Shown here: positions 10,130 to 20,140 of the stretch, piece by piece | How the letters are laid out: the number at the start of each line of letters is the position of its first letter | Position numbering within the stretch: the stretch's first letter is position 1 | Assembly: GCA_965226245.1 (NCBI GenBank) | Contig: CBDDCL010000015.1 | Span: 5,456,001-5,520,000 of the forward strand | Direction of reading: 5' to 3' | Origin: CBDCYS01 sp965226245 | Lineage (GTDB): Bacteria > Acidobacteriota > Terriglobia > Bryobacterales > UBA6623 | Length of the DNA stretch: 64,000 nt | Program-made: the position numbers and the translations under genes | Notes under the pieces: model-generated | The model's input: only the letters and a program-made list of their open reading frames with translations | Told to the model about the DNA's origin: nothing | The model's database searches: none

Positions 10130-12643
10130 ATGTGGAAGACGTCTGTATCTATAACTTTACTCATCTTTTTGGTCTTGACGGTGGCTGCGGCCGGAACAGC
10201 GGCTGATACGAAAGTCCAAGTCACAAAGATCATTCTTGAACCTCCCGCCCTTGTCCTCAGCGAGCCGGACAAAGGCTGGCGCGTTTTGGTCACCGGCGTT
10301 GACACAGACGGCTTCAAAATAGACCTGACGCACGAAGCGTCCCTCGAGCCGCAAGGAAACACAGTCAAGTTGGGGGACGACGGCCTGATCTATCCCGTCG
10401 CATCGGGCGAAACGAAAGTGAAAGTGAGCGCCGCCGGCCACTCCGCCGAGCTGAGCGTGACGGTAGCTGACCTCGGCGCTTCGCGCCCGGTGAACTTCAA
10501 ACGCGATGTGATGCCGATTCTGAACAAGCTCAGCTGCACGTCCGGATCCTGCCATGGCGCCGCCAAAGGCAAGAACGGTTTTAAGCTTTCGTTGCGAGGC
10601 TATGACCCGGAATTCGACTACCAAACCCTGCTATATGAAATCTCGGGACGCCGCGTGAATCGGGCGGCGCCCGCCGAAAGCCTTCTGATCTCCAAGCCCA
10701 CCCAGGCCGTGCCTCACCAGGGCGGTCTGGTTCTGACCCAGCCCGAGTACAAAGAAACGATTCTGCGCTGGATCTCGGAAGGAACCCTCTTCGGCGACAA
10801 CAAGAAAGACGCCGTAGAGAAGCTCGAGGCCTACCCCAAAGAGATCTTCATGGCTCGTACTGGCATGAAACAGCAAATCCTCGTCTTGGCGCATTATGGC
10901 GACGGGTCAGTCCGCGACGTCAGCAAAGAAGCGTCCATCAAGAGCAACACCGAGACCATCGCCAAGGTGGCCCCCGGCGGGGAGCACATCATGACGGCCG
11001 TTGCGCCCGGGCCGATGAGGATGGAAGGCGCGCAGTCCATCGTTGGAGAGCGGATCGGCGAGGCGGCGCTTCAGGTTCGTTACGAAGGCAAGTTCGTGAC
11101 GCTGCCGATGACCGTGCTCAATCCCGAAGAAGGATTCACCTGGAGTAATCCTCCGAAGCACAACTACATCGATGAGCACATCGACGCCAAGCTAAAGAGG
11201 CTCAAAATCCAGCCCGCGCCCGTTTCCGATGACGCTACGTTTTTGAGGCGCGTGTATTTGGATTTGGCCGGCATACCCCCGACACCCCGGCAAGCCCGGG
11301 CTTTCCTGGAAGATCCGGAGAAATCACGGCTCAAACGCAGCCGCCTCATCGATGATCTGATGAAGCGCAAGCAGTTTGTTGATCACTGGGCCCTGAAGTG
11401 GGGCGACTTGCTGCAGAGCAACCGCAAGTATCTCGGCGAGAAGGGCACGTGGGCTTTCCGCCAATGGATCCGCGATGCGATCTCGGGCAACCGCCCCTAC
11501 GACGAGCTGGTGCGCGAGCTGATCACATCCACCGGCAGCACCTATCAGAATCCGGCCGCTAACTTTTACCGGGTCAATAACGACCCAAAGGTGGCGATGG
11601 AGACGACGACCCAAATCTTCCTGGGCGTCCGCATGGTCTGTGCTCAGTGTCACGACCATCCCTTCGAGCGATGGACACAGAATCAGTACTACCAGCTTGC
11701 CTCCTTCTTCGCCGCCGTTGGCGTCAAGCCGGGATTCGAAAGCGACGAGCAGATCATTTACCTCAAGCGGGAAGATGATCTGATCAAGCACCCAAACTCG
11801 GGACGCTACGTCGAGCCTCAATACCTGATTGCCAGCGCCGGAGCTCCAACGATTCCCGACGACGGCGACCGCCGCGAGGCGCTGGCCCAATGGCTGACCT
11901 CCGACAAAAACCCCTTCTTTGCGCGAGCGATTGTCAACCGCTTGTGGAGCTACTTTCTTGGGCGCGGCATCATCGAGCCCGTCGACGACATTCGCGCCTC
12001 GAATCCCCCGGTGAATGAAGCGCTGCTGGCCGCCATGGCCAAGGACTTCGTCGACCACGGGTATGATTTACAGCACGTGATCCGCACCATCGTCAATTCA
12101 CGCACCTATCAGGCGAGCATCGAGACCAACAAATGGAACGGGGCGGACGAGACGAACTTTTCACACTTTATCCCTCGGCGTCTGCCAGCGGAGACTCTGC
12201 TTGACGCGGTGACGGTCGCGACCGGGTCAAAGCCTGAATTCGAAGGAGTCCCGCACGACTTCACGGCTCAAGAACTGCCGGATCCGTTCGTTGGCAAGGG
12301 CGGATTCCTGGACATGTTCGGGCGCCCGCAACGCGAATCGGCCTGTGAGTGCGAGCGGCGCGGCAATGTCAGCCTGCCCCAGACGATGAAGCTGGTGAAC
12401 GGCCCGACCCTGGCCGAAGCCATCGCCGATCCGAAAGGGCGTGTCTCCGAAGCGATTCTGGCCGGCAATTCCGACCGGCAGTTGATTGAGGATCTCTACT
12501 TGGCGACCTTCAGCAGACTGCCGACCGCCACGGAATACGACTCGGCTTTGACTTACATCAAAAGGGGGCCAAGCCGTGCCTCCCGCTCGCAAGACTTGCT
12601 CTGGGCGCTGATCAACAGCAACGCTTTCTTGTTCAACCGCTAG
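10130..12643 (+). CDS. DUF1549/DUF1553 cytochrome-like protein with Ig-like domain
   Basis: The 837-aa product has a signal peptide (residues 1-25) and so is exported. An Ig-like Big2-type domain (about 30-115) is followed by a PSCyt-type segment with a CX4CH haem-like motif (CTSGSCHGAAKGKNGFKLSLRG, shortened here as CTSGSCHG) near residues 137-144. DUF1549 (about 345-540) carries a second motif, CAQCHDHPF. A DUF1553 domain (about 590-830) has NRLWSYFLGRGI. These proteins are abundant in planctomycetes and acidobacteria and often sit beside DUF1501 partners; no such partner is present here. The function is inferred only as periplasmic, possibly linked to polymer degradation. Confidence 0.92.
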   Translation: MWKTSVSITLLIFLVLTVAAAGTAADTKVQVTKIILEPPALVLSEPDKGWRVLVTGVDTDGFKIDLTHEASLEPQGNTVKLGDDGLIYPVASGETKVKVSAAGHSAELSVTVADLGASRPVNFKRDVMPILNKLSCTSGSCHGAAKGKNGFKLSLRGYDPEFDYQTLLYEISGRRVNRAAPAESLLISKPTQAVPHQGGLVLTQPEYKETILRWISEGTLFGDNKKDAVEKLEAYPKEIFMARTGMKQQILVLAHYGDGSVRDVSKEASIKSNTETIAKVAPGGEHIMTAVAPGPMRMEGAQSIVGERIGEAALQVRYEGKFVTLPMTVLNPEEGFTWSNPPKHNYIDEHIDAKLKRLKIQPAPVSDDATFLRRVYLDLAGIPPTPRQARAFLEDPEKSRLKRSRLIDDLMKRKQFVDHWALKWGDLLQSNRKYLGEKGTWAFRQWIRDAISGNRPYDELVRELITSTGSTYQNPAANFYRVNNDPKVAMETTTQIFLGVRMVCAQCHDHPFERWTQNQYYQLASFFAAVGVKPGFESDEQIIYLKREDDLIKHPNSGRYVEPQYLIASAGAPTIPDDGDRREALAQWLTSDKNPFFARAIVNRLWSYFLGRGIIEPVDDIRASNPPVNEALLAAMAKDFVDHGYDLQHVIRTIVNSRTYQASIETNKWNGADETNFSHFIPRRLPAETLLDAVTVATGSKPEFEGVPHDFTAQELPDPFVGKGGFLDMFGRPQRESACECERRGNVSLPQTMKLVNGPTLAEAIADPKGRVSEAILAGNSDRQLIEDLYLATFSRLPTATEYDSALTYIKRGPSRASRSQDLLWALINSNAFLFNR

Positions 12644-12828
12644 GGGTCAGGTAACGCACACGTAAATTGAGCAACAGAAACCCGTACTCAAGTTGATATA
12701 CTGGGGCTTCGCGGCGGTGCGGCGTCCTCGTGAGGGCACGCCGGCACACGGATACGTGAAAAGAAAACGAGTGTCCACAAGGTTGTCTCCTTATTAAGTT
12801 AGGGTACTTGGGGTGCGATCCCCTCCCC

Positions 12829-14913
12829 ATGGATCAGATCGGCCGATACAAAATCCTCAACGAGCTGGGGCGGGGCGCCATGGGCGTCGTGTATCGTGCT
12901 CTTGACCCCAAGATCGGCCGTGAAGTCGCAATCAAAACCATCAAGCTCGCCGATCAGGCGGACGAGTCCGAAACCGAGCGTCTGAGGGAACGGCTGTTTC
13001 GCGAAGCCCAATCCGCCGGACGACTTTCCCATCCGGGGATCGTCACCATTTACGACGTCGATGAAGAATCCGGTCTCGCCTACATCACCATGGAGTACGT
13101 CGAGGGAGAAACCCTTCAGGTGATGATGGACTCGGGTAGAGCCGCCGACCCCAAGTTCATTTCGGACATTCTGCGTCAGACCGCCTCCGCGCTCGACTAC
13201 GCTCACAGCAAGGAAATTATTCACCGCGACATCAAGCCGGCCAACATCATGGTGACAGGTGATGGCACGGTCAAAATCACCGACTTCGGCATTGCCCGCA
13301 TCAGCTCCTCCAAGCTGACGCAAACCGGAACGGTGATGGGGACGCCGAGTTATATGTCGCCGGAACAAGTTCGGGGCGACCCCATCAGCGGCGCTTCGGA
13401 CCAGTTTTCGCTGGGCGTGATCAGCTACGAATTACTCACCGAAGAAAAGCCGTTCGCCGGGGACAGTCTGACGGCGGTGATGTTCAAGATTGTGTCCGGT
13501 GAAGTGACTCCGCCAAGTGAAATATCGTCCGGCATATCGAGACTGCTGGAGAGCGCCGTACTGCGTGCGCTCTCTAAATCCGGGGAAGACCGGTTTCCTT
13601 CCTGCTCGGCATATTCCGAGGCCGTCTCGATTGGTTTCGAATCGACCGAACGCTCTGCTCTGGAGCGCCATGCGGGGACCGCCGAGATAACCGCTGAGCC
13701 AACCACGTTCGTGCAGCCTGCTGTTACGACTGAGGAAGCTAACTCCGCAACCCAGGAGCAGTTGGAGACAATCGTCCGGCCATTGCCGGAAGATACCGCC
13801 GCAACGGTGGCCATGCCGGAGCTTCCCCCTTTGGGAGCAACTGAAACCGATCTGGAAGCCCATCTCGAAGAGGCCGAAGAAACCAAGCGCAGCGGTTCCT
13901 GGATCGCGGTCGCAGTTGTCGCCGGAATTCTGCTGGCGGGCGGCGGTTTTTGGGTATCGCAGAATCCCGCGTTCTTGGGTGGAACCGCGGACCCTGTGAT
14001 GTCATCGCAGGAGCCGGGCAGCGGTGAGACAGCGCCGGCAGGGGAGGGCGCCACGACAGAGGGGGGAGCGAGCGAAACGGAAGTCGCATCGTCCGCCTCC
14101 GCGGTAATTCCCGAATCTGAACCGGCTGCGGAGCCGCCCCAATCCGTGACGCCCGACCCTGATTCCGCGGCGTCCGAGACGCCTCCCGAAACCACGCCCG
14201 GGGCGGAAGTTCCGGCTGCGCCTCCTCCCGAGCCGCCCTCACCGGCGCCGCGAAAGGCGGCCCCGCCCACGGTAGCGGCGGTCAACTTTTCCACGCTTCG
14301 GCCCGGGGCGCGCGTTGTCGTCGACGACAAACCGCAGTGGTCATGCACGACTCCGTGCTCGATCCCCCTGCCCCGCGGCGAACATACAGCCCTCGTCTCG
14401 TTCAGCGGTTTCCAGCGAGTTCGAAAAACGTTCGAGGTTGGTTCCGATCCGGTGGACTTGCCGCTTGAGCTGGAAGCCGTGGCAGGAACGGTCCTCGTGA
14501 GCAGTTCCCCCACCGGCGCTGATGTCTTCGTCGACGGGAAGAAGATGGAGCAGAAGACGCCCGCAAAGCTCAGTCTGCCACCCGCACACCACCTCATCAG
14601 GGTGGAGATGGCGGGTGCTGGCAGCGGAGAGCAAAGCGTTCTCGTGAACCAGGGTGACTTTCGCACTTTGGGGTTCGGGCTGAGCACGTCCCCGCCGCGG
14701 GCAAAGCTCATCGTGAAGACCACTCCCCCTGGGGCGCGGATCGTGCTGAACGACCGGCGCCGCTCCGGAACAACACCGGCCGAACTAGACTTGGCGCCGG
14801 GCAGCTACCGCATCTCGCTTTCACTCGCCGGCCACCGCCCCATCATCAAAGACATCGAGCTGCCGGCAAACCAACCCCTAACCATCGAAGCAGCCCTCAG
14901 TGCTCGAAACTAG
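12829..14913 (+). CDS. Transmembrane Ser/Thr protein kinase with PEGA repeats
   Basis: The 694-aa product has a Hanks-type kinase domain (about residues 5-265): glycine loop GRGAMGVVYRA, catalytic loop HRDIKPANI (near 132) and DFG (near 152), with an MSPEQ motif after it. An acidic linker leads to one transmembrane helix (about 357-377). A Pro/Glu/Ser-rich stalk and three PEGA-type beta repeats (about 485-690) follow, presumably outside the cytoplasm. The ATG at 12829 is preferred to an in-frame TTG at 12808 because MDQIGRYKI is the usual kinase beginning. It phosphorylates Ser/Thr in partners; the ligand is unknown. Confidence 0.93.
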   Translation: MDQIGRYKILNELGRGAMGVVYRALDPKIGREVAIKTIKLADQADESETERLRERLFREAQSAGRLSHPGIVTIYDVDEESGLAYITMEYVEGETLQVMMDSGRAADPKFISDILRQTASALDYAHSKEIIHRDIKPANIMVTGDGTVKITDFGIARISSSKLTQTGTVMGTPSYMSPEQVRGDPISGASDQFSLGVISYELLTEEKPFAGDSLTAVMFKIVSGEVTPPSEISSGISRLLESAVLRALSKSGEDRFPSCSAYSEAVSIGFESTERSALERHAGTAEITAEPTTFVQPAVTTEEANSATQEQLETIVRPLPEDTAATVAMPELPPLGATETDLEAHLEEAEETKRSGSWIAVAVVAGILLAGGGFWVSQNPAFLGGTADPVMSSQEPGSGETAPAGEGATTEGGASETEVASSASAVIPESEPAAEPPQSVTPDPDSAASETPPETTPGAEVPAAPPPEPPSPAPRKAAPPTVAAVNFSTLRPGARVVVDDKPQWSCTTPCSIPLPRGEHTALVSFSGFQRVRKTFEVGSDPVDLPLELEAVAGTVLVSSSPTGADVFVDGKKMEQKTPAKLSLPPAHHLIRVEMAGAGSGEQSVLVNQGDFRTLGFGLSTSPPRAKLIVKTTPPGARIVLNDRRRSGTTPAELDLAPGSYRISLSLAGHRPIIKDIELPANQPLTIEAALSARN

Positions 14914-14980
14914 CGCCCCGCCGGCTCCAGAGAAGCCTCCCCGGCCGAAAGCGAAAACGACACGCCGCCTAGGGTCCAAT

Positions 14981-15162
14981 CGTCCCGCGGAACTGCTTGA
15001 CATCTATCCCACGCTCGTTGAGCTGTGCGAGTTGACCCCCAAGAGTGGCACAACTTAGCCAAAGACCCGAAGCATGCAGACACCAAAAGGCGGTTGGCCG
15101 CATTCCTGCCTGCGAACATTAATCGCAAGAAGCTAAAGCAATACGCGCGGCCGGACCGCTGA
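14981..15162 (+). pseudogene. Sulfatase C-terminal remnant
   Basis: Two short frames read like the last part of an arylsulfatase: RPAELLDIYPTLVELCELTP (about 14981-15040), then, in another frame, EWHNLAKDPKHADTKRRLAA to a TGA at 15160-15162. The order and spacing match a sulfatase tail, with an internal deletion and a frame change. The rest of the enzyme is absent. The 400-bp gap between the kinase and the TonB gene holds nothing else. Confidence 0.6.
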
Positions 15163-15314
15163 GCACTAGTGACGCCTGCTCCACAGGCGGGTGCTTGCAG
15201 TCAGGGGCCGGAGCTGCCGAGTAAAGCTCTCCTTCAAACTCGTCGATTTTGTCTTTGAGGCCGCACGCCGGTCGGGGCGTGGGTCTCCCTGCCGCCGGCC
15301 GATGATCGGAGCGC

Positions 15315-16427
15315 ATGGCGAAATCCACGACGAAGCTGTTTGAAGTGACTCTACTGACCCAACGAGCCAAGGTCAGCGGTTTCGGCGCCAGTTTGCTGCT
15401 TCACATCGCTCTCGGGCTTGCCCTCGTCGCTCTGCCGGTGACCTACGTCGAACGGTGGGAGGACGCAAAGCGCCAGGTTGTTGTGCCGCTGACCGTCCCG
15501 CACATTGCCGCGCTGGAGAACCCGCATCCGCCCCGGCTCCAGGCGAAGCCTCGAGTTTCGCCCAAACCCGCGGCCGCCCGCGAGAGAGTGCGAGCGCCCC
15601 GCTTTGAAACGCCCGCTCCCGAGAAGACAACAGCGCCCTCGCCCGCAACCGTGCCAATCGAGCCGGCGCCGCTTATGGCACGGATGGCTCCAGCCCGAGT
15701 GCTTCCCCCCGCCGAACCGCCGCCGGTCCCGGCACTCGAACCACTAGTGAAGACTGGACTACTGCCCAGCGCGACCGGCACGCCTACAAGACAAGAACCG
15801 CCAAAACTACAGGTCCAGGCAGGAAAGTTTGCCGGGGCAGGACTCGAGGGCATCCAACGCCGGAATGGCGCCGCAACCAGGACCGGAGTTTTCGAGGTCG
15901 CCGCAGAAGCCCGGCCCGCGCCAACCAAGGTGGTGCGACGAACAGTTGTCGCCGCTAACTTCGCTGGACCGCGTCTGGGCAGCGATTCGCGCGGGCAGAC
16001 CCGCGGCAAGGTGGCGGCCGCTTCCTCATTCGGCGCGGCGACTGTCCGCGAGGTGCTCGGAAAAGTGAGCGGGACGGTCCGGCCGACGGCGTTTGAGGAA
16101 ATTGTCGTCGAGCAGCAGCCGAGAGAACGTCCGCGCGCCAAGACGGAAGAGAATCTTTCCTCCCTAGTTCAAATCATCGAGAAACTGCGTCCCACCTATA
16201 CCGCCGCCGCCCGAGAGCAACAGATTGAAGGAGAGGTCCTGCTCGACGTACTCTTCCAGGCCTCGGGGACGATTCAGGTACTGGGAGTGATCCAAGGGCT
16301 GGGATACGGTCTCGACGCGCGTGCCGTGGAGGCAGTCCGACAAATTCGTTTCAAGCCCGCCGAGCGTGAAGGAAAGCCCATCAACTCGCGCGCCAGAGTG
16401 AGGATCACCTTTCAACTGGCCTACTAG
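15315..16427 (+). CDS. TonB-family energy transducer
   Basis: This 370-aa protein has a short cytoplasmic N-terminus, one transmembrane helix (about residues 22-43), a long Pro/Ala-rich periplasmic linker and a C-terminal TonB-fold domain (about 290-370) with EGEVLLDVLFQASGTIQ and a VRITFQL ending. It probably couples the inner-membrane proton-motive complex to an outer-membrane receptor. No ExbB, ExbD or receptor is next to it, so the partner is unknown. The next gene starts 12 bp downstream on the same strand, so the two are probably co-transcribed. Confidence 0.85.
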   Translation: MAKSTTKLFEVTLLTQRAKVSGFGASLLLHIALGLALVALPVTYVERWEDAKRQVVVPLTVPHIAALENPHPPRLQAKPRVSPKPAAARERVRAPRFETPAPEKTTAPSPATVPIEPAPLMARMAPARVLPPAEPPPVPALEPLVKTGLLPSATGTPTRQEPPKLQVQAGKFAGAGLEGIQRRNGAATRTGVFEVAAEARPAPTKVVRRTVVAANFAGPRLGSDSRGQTRGKVAAASSFGAATVREVLGKVSGTVRPTAFEEIVVEQQPRERPRAKTEENLSSLVQIIEKLRPTYTAAAREQQIEGEVLLDVLFQASGTIQVLGVIQGLGYGLDARAVEAVRQIRFKPAEREGKPINSRARVRITFQLAY

Positions 16428-16439
16428 ACCGAGATTGCC

Positions 16440-18170
16440 ATGACCCGAAGAATCCCATTCCGCATCATTACTCCGCTGATCGTCTTCTTGCTGTTCCCGC
16501 CGGAGCCATCGCCCGCCAACAACCTGGTGGACCAACTGATTGATCGCATCGTCTCGAATGAGCAAGACTTTCTGGACCGGCTGCGCCAATACAAACCGAT
16601 TATCGAGACCTACATACAAGAGGTTGCCGACGATCTAGGCCATGGCCAACCTCCGGTCATCGATCACTACATGATCGGCAAGCTCGACACTTCGAAGCGA
16701 GTTTCCCACAAGGGATTCTTCGTCAGCGCCGGTTTTCGCAAGAGCGATTCCACGGTCTTCTATCCGGTCGGGTTTGCCCAGATGGTGATCCCTGACGCCT
16801 ACGACTTCAACCGCGAGACCTACGAGTTCGAGTACGTGCGCCGGGAGTTTCTCGGGGACATCCGGGCGCTGGTCTTCGACATGGCTCCAAAGGTCCGCAC
16901 GGCGGCGGGCAAGTTCCGCGGGCGAATCTGGGTCGAGGATCGCGAATACAACATTGTTCGATTTAACGGCACCTACACGATGAGCAAGGCGTCGTCGTTG
17001 TTTTTCCACTTTGACAGTTGGAGGATCAACACCGCCCCCGGAGTCTGGATGCCGGCATTCGTCTACGTCGAAGACGCCGGTTACGGCCCAAAGCGGGCGA
17101 AAAAACGTTTCAAGGCGCAGACGAGACTGTGGGACTACAATCCTTTTCGCAACAGCAAGTTCGATGAACTGACGGAAATCTTGATTGAGGCCGAGGACCC
17201 GATTCGGGACGATAGCAACCCGAAGCATGTCTCCCCCGTTGAGAGCCAGCGCAGCTGGACGCGGCAAGCCGAAGAAAACATCATCGATCGCCTGGAGAAA
17301 GCCGGCCTGCTGGCTCCCGAAGGGGAGGTCGATGAGGTGCTCAACACGGTCATCAATAACTTAATCGTCACGAACGAGATCAACGTCGACGTTCACTGCC
17401 GAGTATTACTCACCTCCCCGCTCGAAACGTTCTCGGTGGGGCAAGCGATCATCATCAGCCGGGGGCTGCTGGACGTCTTGCCGGATGAAGCGAGCCTGGC
17501 CGCGATGCTGGCAACCGAGCTGGCCCACATCGTTCTTGGGCATGGGACCGAAACCATGTACGCCTTCAGCGACCAGACGATGTTCGATGACGCGGATGTG
17601 CTGAACGAGTTGGGTTTTGGGCGCAGCGGCGAAGAGGTCAAAGCGGCAAACGAAAAGGCCGTGCAAATCCTGTCGAAGTCGCCCTACGCGAAAGATCTCT
17701 CCAGCGCGGGCCTGTTCTTGAAAGCGCTGGGCGCCCAGGCGGCAACCTTGCCCAATCTGCTGCGGCCGAACTTGGGAAACGGTCTGGCCCAAGAGGGCCA
17801 AGCGCCGCGCCTGGGCGAGCTGGCGAAAAGCGCTCCTGACCTGGACGAAAACAAAATCGATCAGATCGCCGCACTCCCGCTTGGTTCCCGAATCAAGCTC
17901 AATCCCTGGACCAATGAGCTGAGCCTCATCAAGACCAAACCGGTTGCGTTGCTCACGCCCAAAGATAAGATGCCTTTCCGCGTCACTCCATTCGTGCTTC
18001 ATTTGACTCGCGTGGAAACGGGTGATTCCGCCGCGGTGGCATCTCAGGGCAAATCCCCTCAGACTAATCCTCCAGTCCCGCAAAGTCAGTCCTCTGGGGC
18101 CACATCCCCGGCACAAGGCGCCGTATCCGCTGAAACTCCGCACTCCCAAGCGGGCGAGTCGGAGCAGTAG
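16440..18170 (+). CDS. Exported M48-like protein with degenerate zinc site
   Basis: This 576-aa protein has a signal peptide (about 1-25), a unique domain (about 30-270) and an M48 peptidase-like region (about 330-430). The peptidase helix reads LATELAHIVLGHG where active M48 enzymes have HExxH, so the first zinc histidine is replaced by Thr. The downstream ExxAD-type ligand region reads KAANEKA, so the glutamate ligand also appears lost. The Ser/Pro-rich tail is low complexity. It lies 12 bp after the TonB gene. A non-catalytic scaffold or chaperone role is an inference. The alternative is an active enzyme with unusual ligands. Confidence 0.75.
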   Translation: MTRRIPFRIITPLIVFLLFPPEPSPANNLVDQLIDRIVSNEQDFLDRLRQYKPIIETYIQEVADDLGHGQPPVIDHYMIGKLDTSKRVSHKGFFVSAGFRKSDSTVFYPVGFAQMVIPDAYDFNRETYEFEYVRREFLGDIRALVFDMAPKVRTAAGKFRGRIWVEDREYNIVRFNGTYTMSKASSLFFHFDSWRINTAPGVWMPAFVYVEDAGYGPKRAKKRFKAQTRLWDYNPFRNSKFDELTEILIEAEDPIRDDSNPKHVSPVESQRSWTRQAEENIIDRLEKAGLLAPEGEVDEVLNTVINNLIVTNEINVDVHCRVLLTSPLETFSVGQAIIISRGLLDVLPDEASLAAMLATELAHIVLGHGTETMYAFSDQTMFDDADVLNELGFGRSGEEVKAANEKAVQILSKSPYAKDLSSAGLFLKALGAQAATLPNLLRPNLGNGLAQEGQAPRLGELAKSAPDLDENKIDQIAALPLGSRIKLNPWTNELSLIKTKPVALLTPKDKMPFRVTPFVLHLTRVETGDSAAVASQGKSPQTNPPVPQSQSSGATSPAQGAVSAETPHSQAGESEQ

Positions 18171-18222
18171 TTTCCGCGCTAACCCGATTGGTTGACCAGG
18201 CGGCCGCAACCCGAAACTCAGA

Positions 18223-18285
18223 GCCCCATCCGCAAGGGTGGGGTCACACTCGCCATCGCCCACAAGCCCCGCACGCGGATGGGGC
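18223..18285. terminator. Possible terminator stem for the TonB/M48-like pair
   Basis: GCCCCATCCGC (18223-18233) and its exact reverse complement (18275-18285) enclose 41 nt, 52 bp after the stop codon at 18170. There is no T-run, so it may be an intergenic palindrome and not an intrinsic terminator. Confidence 0.35.
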
Positions 18286-18356
18286 GTAGCCGGGCGCAGC
18301 CACCTGCTCCCCCCTCGCCGATTTCGCTAGAATAGCTCGTCGAAGGAAATAGAATC

Positions 18357-19682
18357 ATGTGGAAGCGAATCCTCTTCATCCTCCCCCTGATCGCCGCGGC
18401 GGCCGGCGCCCAAGTTCCAGCGGATCGGCTCGCCAAACTCGTCTCCGCCGAACTCGACTCGCTCAGCGGCCTCTACGAACACCTCCACCGCAACCCGGAA
18501 CTTTCGTTCTATGAAGAAAAGACCGCTACCCGCCTAATTTCCGAGCTGCGGAAACTAGATTTTGATGTCACGCCGAAAGTAGGAGGTCACGGTTTCGTTG
18601 CCGTCTTGAAAAACGGCGCTGGGCCGACGGTGATGATTCGAACCGATCTCGACGGCCTGCCCGTTGTCGAGAAAACCGGCCGCCCGTACGCCAGCGACAC
18701 CCGTACAAAGGACGACCAGGGCAACGACGTGGGCGTCATGCACGCCTGCGCCCACGACATCCATATGACCTCGTTCGTCGGCACGGCGCGAATGCTCGCA
18801 CGGCTCAAGGCCGATTGGAGCGGAACGCTGGTGATGATCGGCCAGCCCGCCGAGGAACGCGGGGCCGGGGCCCGGGCCATGCTCGAAGACGGCCTGTTTA
18901 CGCGATTTCCCCGCCCCGACTATGTGCTCGGCTTGCACGCCGACTCCGGACTCGAGACCGGGCACATCGGCTACGGCTCCGGATTTGTCTTCGCCAACGT
19001 CGATTCGGTGGATGTGACCATTCGCGGGGTCGGCGGCCATGGCGCGGCTCCCCATCAGACGAAAGACCCGATCGTCATCGCCTCCCAGGTCGTCCTTGCA
19101 CTGCAGACCATCGTCAGCCGCGAAGTGCGGCCCACCGACTCCGCTGTTGTGACGGTGGGCTCGATCCACGGAGGCACCAAGCACAACATCATCTCCGGCG
19201 AAGTGAAACTGCAGATCACCGTGCGTTCCTACTCGGATAAGACGCGAAAGATGGTGCTGGACTCGATCCGCCGAATCACGATGAACATCGCCCGAGCCGC
19301 CGGTGTCCCCGCGCACCGCGAACCCACCGTCAAGATCATTGAAGAAGAGTACACTCCTTCAACCTATAACGACCCGGCGCTGGTGGACCGGCTCCTGCCC
19401 GCTTGGAAACGTATTTTCGGAAGTGACAAGGTCGTCGAGCGAGCCCCGGCCATGGTCGGGGAGGATTTTTCCCGCTATGGGAGGGAAGATCCGCGAGTCC
19501 CGATTTTCATGTTCCGTCTGGGCACGATCGACCCGGCGCGCATGCAGGAATCACAAAGGCCCGGCGGCAAGCCGCTGCCATCGCTGCACTCGGCATTTTT
19601 CTGGCCCGTGCCAAGACCGACCATCGAAACCGGAGTGAAGGGCATGACGGCGGCCGTGCTGGAGCTGATGAATAGCAGGTAG
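18357..19682 (+). CDS. M20-family amidohydrolase (hippurate hydrolase-like)
   Basis: The 441-aa product starts with a signal peptide (MWKRILFILPLIAAAAGA, residues 1-18) and continues as an M20D peptidase/amidohydrolase. Metal-site motifs are RTDLDGLP, MHACAHDIHM (about residues 127-136) and GQPAEERGAGA (about 162-172). The lid domain (about 205-320) has GGHGAAPHQT. It hydrolyses amide bonds of N-acyl amino acids or small peptides, here probably in the periplasm. AAGGAAATAG upstream of the ATG at 18357 provides a plausible ribosome-binding site. The specific substrate cannot be read from the sequence. Confidence 0.92.
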   Translation: MWKRILFILPLIAAAAGAQVPADRLAKLVSAELDSLSGLYEHLHRNPELSFYEEKTATRLISELRKLDFDVTPKVGGHGFVAVLKNGAGPTVMIRTDLDGLPVVEKTGRPYASDTRTKDDQGNDVGVMHACAHDIHMTSFVGTARMLARLKADWSGTLVMIGQPAEERGAGARAMLEDGLFTRFPRPDYVLGLHADSGLETGHIGYGSGFVFANVDSVDVTIRGVGGHGAAPHQTKDPIVIASQVVLALQTIVSREVRPTDSAVVTVGSIHGGTKHNIISGEVKLQITVRSYSDKTRKMVLDSIRRITMNIARAAGVPAHREPTVKIIEEEYTPSTYNDPALVDRLLPAWKRIFGSDKVVERAPAMVGEDFSRYGREDPRVPIFMFRLGTIDPARMQESQRPGGKPLPSLHSAFFWPVPRPTIETGVKGMTAAVLELMNSR

Positions 19683-19760
19683 CCAGGAGGGAAAGCCCGC
19701 GCTCCAAATACCTGCCTCAAAAAGTCGCGGCCCGTCCCCGACTTTTCTGTCCCCGACTTT

Positions 19761-20140
19761 TCAGGAGGAATCACCGGCCCGAGCCGTCAGTGGGCCGTAA
19801 TTTGAGGCTGTCCCGGTTTCCGGTTCCCGGGGTTTCCCCCCGCCGCCGGACGGCGAAGCCGCCATGAAGGGATCACTATTCGTCCAAATATCACCAAACC
19901 AGCCGCGAAGCTCTAAAACCCTGGCGGGATCGTCAACGAGGGCGGCGTAGTTTGACGATTCATAGTCTTCAGACCTGAATCGAATCGGCAAATGAACTAT
20001 CGCCTTTTCATTCCCTAAAACGAGCAGCCGAATTCTTGGGAGCGCGTTGCTGCTAAGAACGCGAACCTCACAACCAGGCGGTAGGTCTAATCTCATACGA
20101 GCTAAATCCGCCCTAAACGAACTTACTGCCCGCCTCGGAA
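19761..20140 (-). pseudogene. Fragment of a TrmB/HTH-regulator-like C-terminal domain, cut by IS3
   Basis: The frame continues open from the IS3 edge at 20140 (reading FRADLARMRLDLPPGCEVRV) through LRLLV-type strands to WFGDIWTNSDPF. This resembles the C-terminal domain of TrmB-like or phospholipase-D-fold regulators of Actinobacteria and other phyla. The N-terminal helix-turn-helix would lie where the IS3 now is. The last 35 residues are low complexity and probably out of the original frame. Confidence 0.45.
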
